From NCBI GenBank assembly GCA_902772615.1, contig CACYBC010000190.1:1-6203 (forward strand): a stretch of 6,203 bases of DNA, in the 5' to 3' direction. A model generated the notes under the pieces. It was not told the origin of the DNA, did no database searches, and was given only the letters and a program-made list of their open reading frames with translations. Source of the DNA: an uncultured Ruminococcus sp. Its GTDB lineage: Bacteria > Bacillota > Clostridia > Oscillospirales > Ruminococcaceae. Both the position numbers and the translations under genes were made by a program. Positions 5,004 through 6,203 of the stretch are shown in pieces (the first letter of the stretch is position 1; each line of letters opens with the position of its first letter).

Positions 5004-6203
5004 TTATCTCTCCGAATTGCTGAGTTCGTCCGAAATCTTTCCGTCGAGGACGTCGAGGTACCTGAGCAGGTCAGCGTCGTCCGGGTCTATCCTGAGTCCC
5101 TTGCTTACCGCGTCCCTGACTCTCTGCATCCCTTCCGCATCGGATCTGTCTATCTGCGCTCCCATGACAGTCGCGATCCTGTAATAGACCTTTGATGCCC
5201 AGCTGAGATACTCTCCGCTCTCAAGTCTCTCAGCAATGTCGAAGTAATCATCGAGAGCCTCGTCGTCCTTGTGGTATTTAAGTTCCTTGATAAGCGCTGA
5301 ACACCACTTGACCGCGGTCATCTGATCCGCGCCGGACCTCTTCAGCGTGTCGAGTATCGTCTCGGCATCACCAAAGGCCTTGTCGTCTATGAGCAGTCTC
5401 GTTTTGAGAACTATAAGATCAAGATCCCCGGACTCCATCTGCAGCGCAGTATTTGCCTCAGCATTTGCTGCCGCCCTGTCTCCCAGTCCGTACAGTGCTT
5501 CCGCCAGCAGGAAATGTCCCATATATGAGTCGCTGTTGGTGTTTATCATGCGCTTTGAATACTCGGCGGCCTGAGCATAATCCTTCTCGCCCATCAGTAT
5601 CCTGCACAGCATCGTCAGTATGTTTCTGTCGTTTCCGGTCTTGTCGAGGGCTTCCTTGTACGTTGCGACCGCTTCCTCTTTCCTTCCGGACGCGTAAAGT
5701 GTGTTGGCTTTACGGGCAAAGAACTCAGGAAGTCTGTCCTTCAGCCCGTCGTTTGCTCTCTCCGCCAGTGAGATCAGCACGTCGGAAGACCTGATCGCGC
5801 TATCGTAGTCCCCTGTAACGAAACCGACCTGGTTCATAAGGTCGCAGTATCTGACGGGATCAGTGAATTCCGATTCTATCGAAGACGCCGTTCTCGCTGC
5901 CTCCGGGATCATGTTGTTCTGCAGATATCTCCAGGACAGATCCACAAGGTCATTCTGTGATGCTCTTCCCTTTTCCTGCTTTTCCTGAAGTTCGCGTATG
6001 ACCGGCATGTTCCACTCAGCCCTCATCGCGCTGAGCCTGCCTACTATCCTGCTGTCGACGGCGGGATCCTTGATGACAGATGTCACAGTATCGGAAGCTT
6101 CCCTGTACCTGCTGCAGGCAGCCAGAGCCTGCGCGTACAGGATCTTGACCGGGACGCTGTCCTTATCATTCTCAAGGAGCTTCTCGCATACTGCGGCGCA
6201 TTC
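5004..6203 (-). CDS. Tetratricopeptide-repeat protein, N-terminal part outside window
   Basis: The frame is open from the right edge to the TAA at 5006-5004, giving 399 visible residues. The GTG at 6086 is not a credible start, because TPR-like sequence continues upstream of it (e.g. V-K-I-L-Y-A-Q-A-L-A-A-C, then Y-R-E-A). Helix-turn-helix repeats of about 34 residues follow one another; the clearest are around residues 160-190 (A-N-T-L-Y-A-S-G-R-K-E-E-A), 194-222 (M-G-E-K-D-Y-A-Q-A-A) and 227-256 (L-A-E-A-L-Y-G-L-G-D), with weaker ones before and after. TPR arrays are protein-protein interaction scaffolds and carry no catalytic residues; none are seen here. The last 60 residues are helical and charged. 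Whether an N-terminal catalytic or signal domain exists cannot be seen. It is the first visible gene of the four-gene operon and may bring its partner proteins together; that is inference. No membrane segment is visible. Confidence 0.88.
   Translation of the reverse strand, partial: ECAAVCEKLLENDKDSVPVKILYAQALAACSRYREASDTVTSVIKDPAVDSRIVGRLSAMRAEWNMPVIRELQEKQEKGRASQNDLVDLSWRYLQNNMIPEAARTASSIESEFTDPVRYCDLMNQVGFVTGDYDSAIRSSDVLISLAERANDGLKDRLPEFFARKANTLYASGRKEEAVATYKEALDKTGNDRNILTMLCRILMGEKDYAQAAEYSKRMINTNSDSYMGHFLLAEALYGLGDRAAANAEANTALQMESGDLDLIVLKTRLLIDDKAFGDAETILDTLKRSGADQMTAVKWCSALIKELKYHKDDEALDDYFDIAERLESGEYLSWASKVYYRIATVMGAQIDRSDAEGMQRVRDAVSKGLRIDPDDADLLRYLDVLDGKISDELSNSER

Noticed and set aside
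6084..6086. GTG as the start of the TPR gene
   Set aside because: The frame stays open for another 39 codons to the window edge, and these read as TPR-like helices; the true start is outside.
1..6203. CRISPR array, tRNA, rRNA, insertion sequence or phage attachment site
   Set aside because: No regularly spaced repeats, cloverleaf, transposase frame or flanking terminal inverted repeats were seen on either strand.

Overview
The window looks like a bacterial chromosome segment, probably a Firmicute of the Clostridia type. This rests on strong AGGAGG-like ribosome binding sites, a classic hairpin-plus-T-run terminator, high use of AGG/AGA arginine codons, an AT-rich spacer between moderately GC-rich genes, and the protein families present. 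The assignment is an inference; a methanogenic gut archaeon with similar base composition cannot be fully excluded. I see no mobile element, CRISPR array, tRNA or rRNA.

Layout. (1) Bases 1-611, minus strand: the N-terminal half of a beta-lactamase-fold serine hydrolase that runs off the left edge. (2) Bases 612-839: a divergent, AT-rich control region with a ribosome binding site for each side, a plausible promoter on each strand and a small palindrome between them. (3) Bases 840-2366, plus strand: a complete type-B carboxylesterase with an intact Ser-Glu-His triad, closed by a strong intrinsic terminator at 2396-2428. (4) Bases 2429-6203, minus strand: a tight run of four genes converging on that terminator. 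In transcription order these are a tetratricopeptide-repeat protein whose start lies beyond the right edge, a 459-residue protein of unknown function, a PHP-family metal-dependent phosphoesterase, and a GNAT acetyltransferase. Junctions are 15 bases, 3 bases and an 11-base overlap, so this is almost certainly one transcription unit with translational coupling near its end. Its promoter is outside the window.

How the genes may work together. The left pair are two structurally unrelated serine hydrolases fired from one spacer, which suggests shared control of ester (or ester/amide) breakdown. Neither complete N-terminus shows a signal peptide, so both probably act in the cytoplasm. The right-hand operon has no recognisable pathway: TPR scaffold, unknown protein, phosphoesterase and acetyltransferase. 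The unknown 459-residue protein is the least explained object here. I do not see a clear-cut new defence or metabolic system; the operon is the part most worth a second look.
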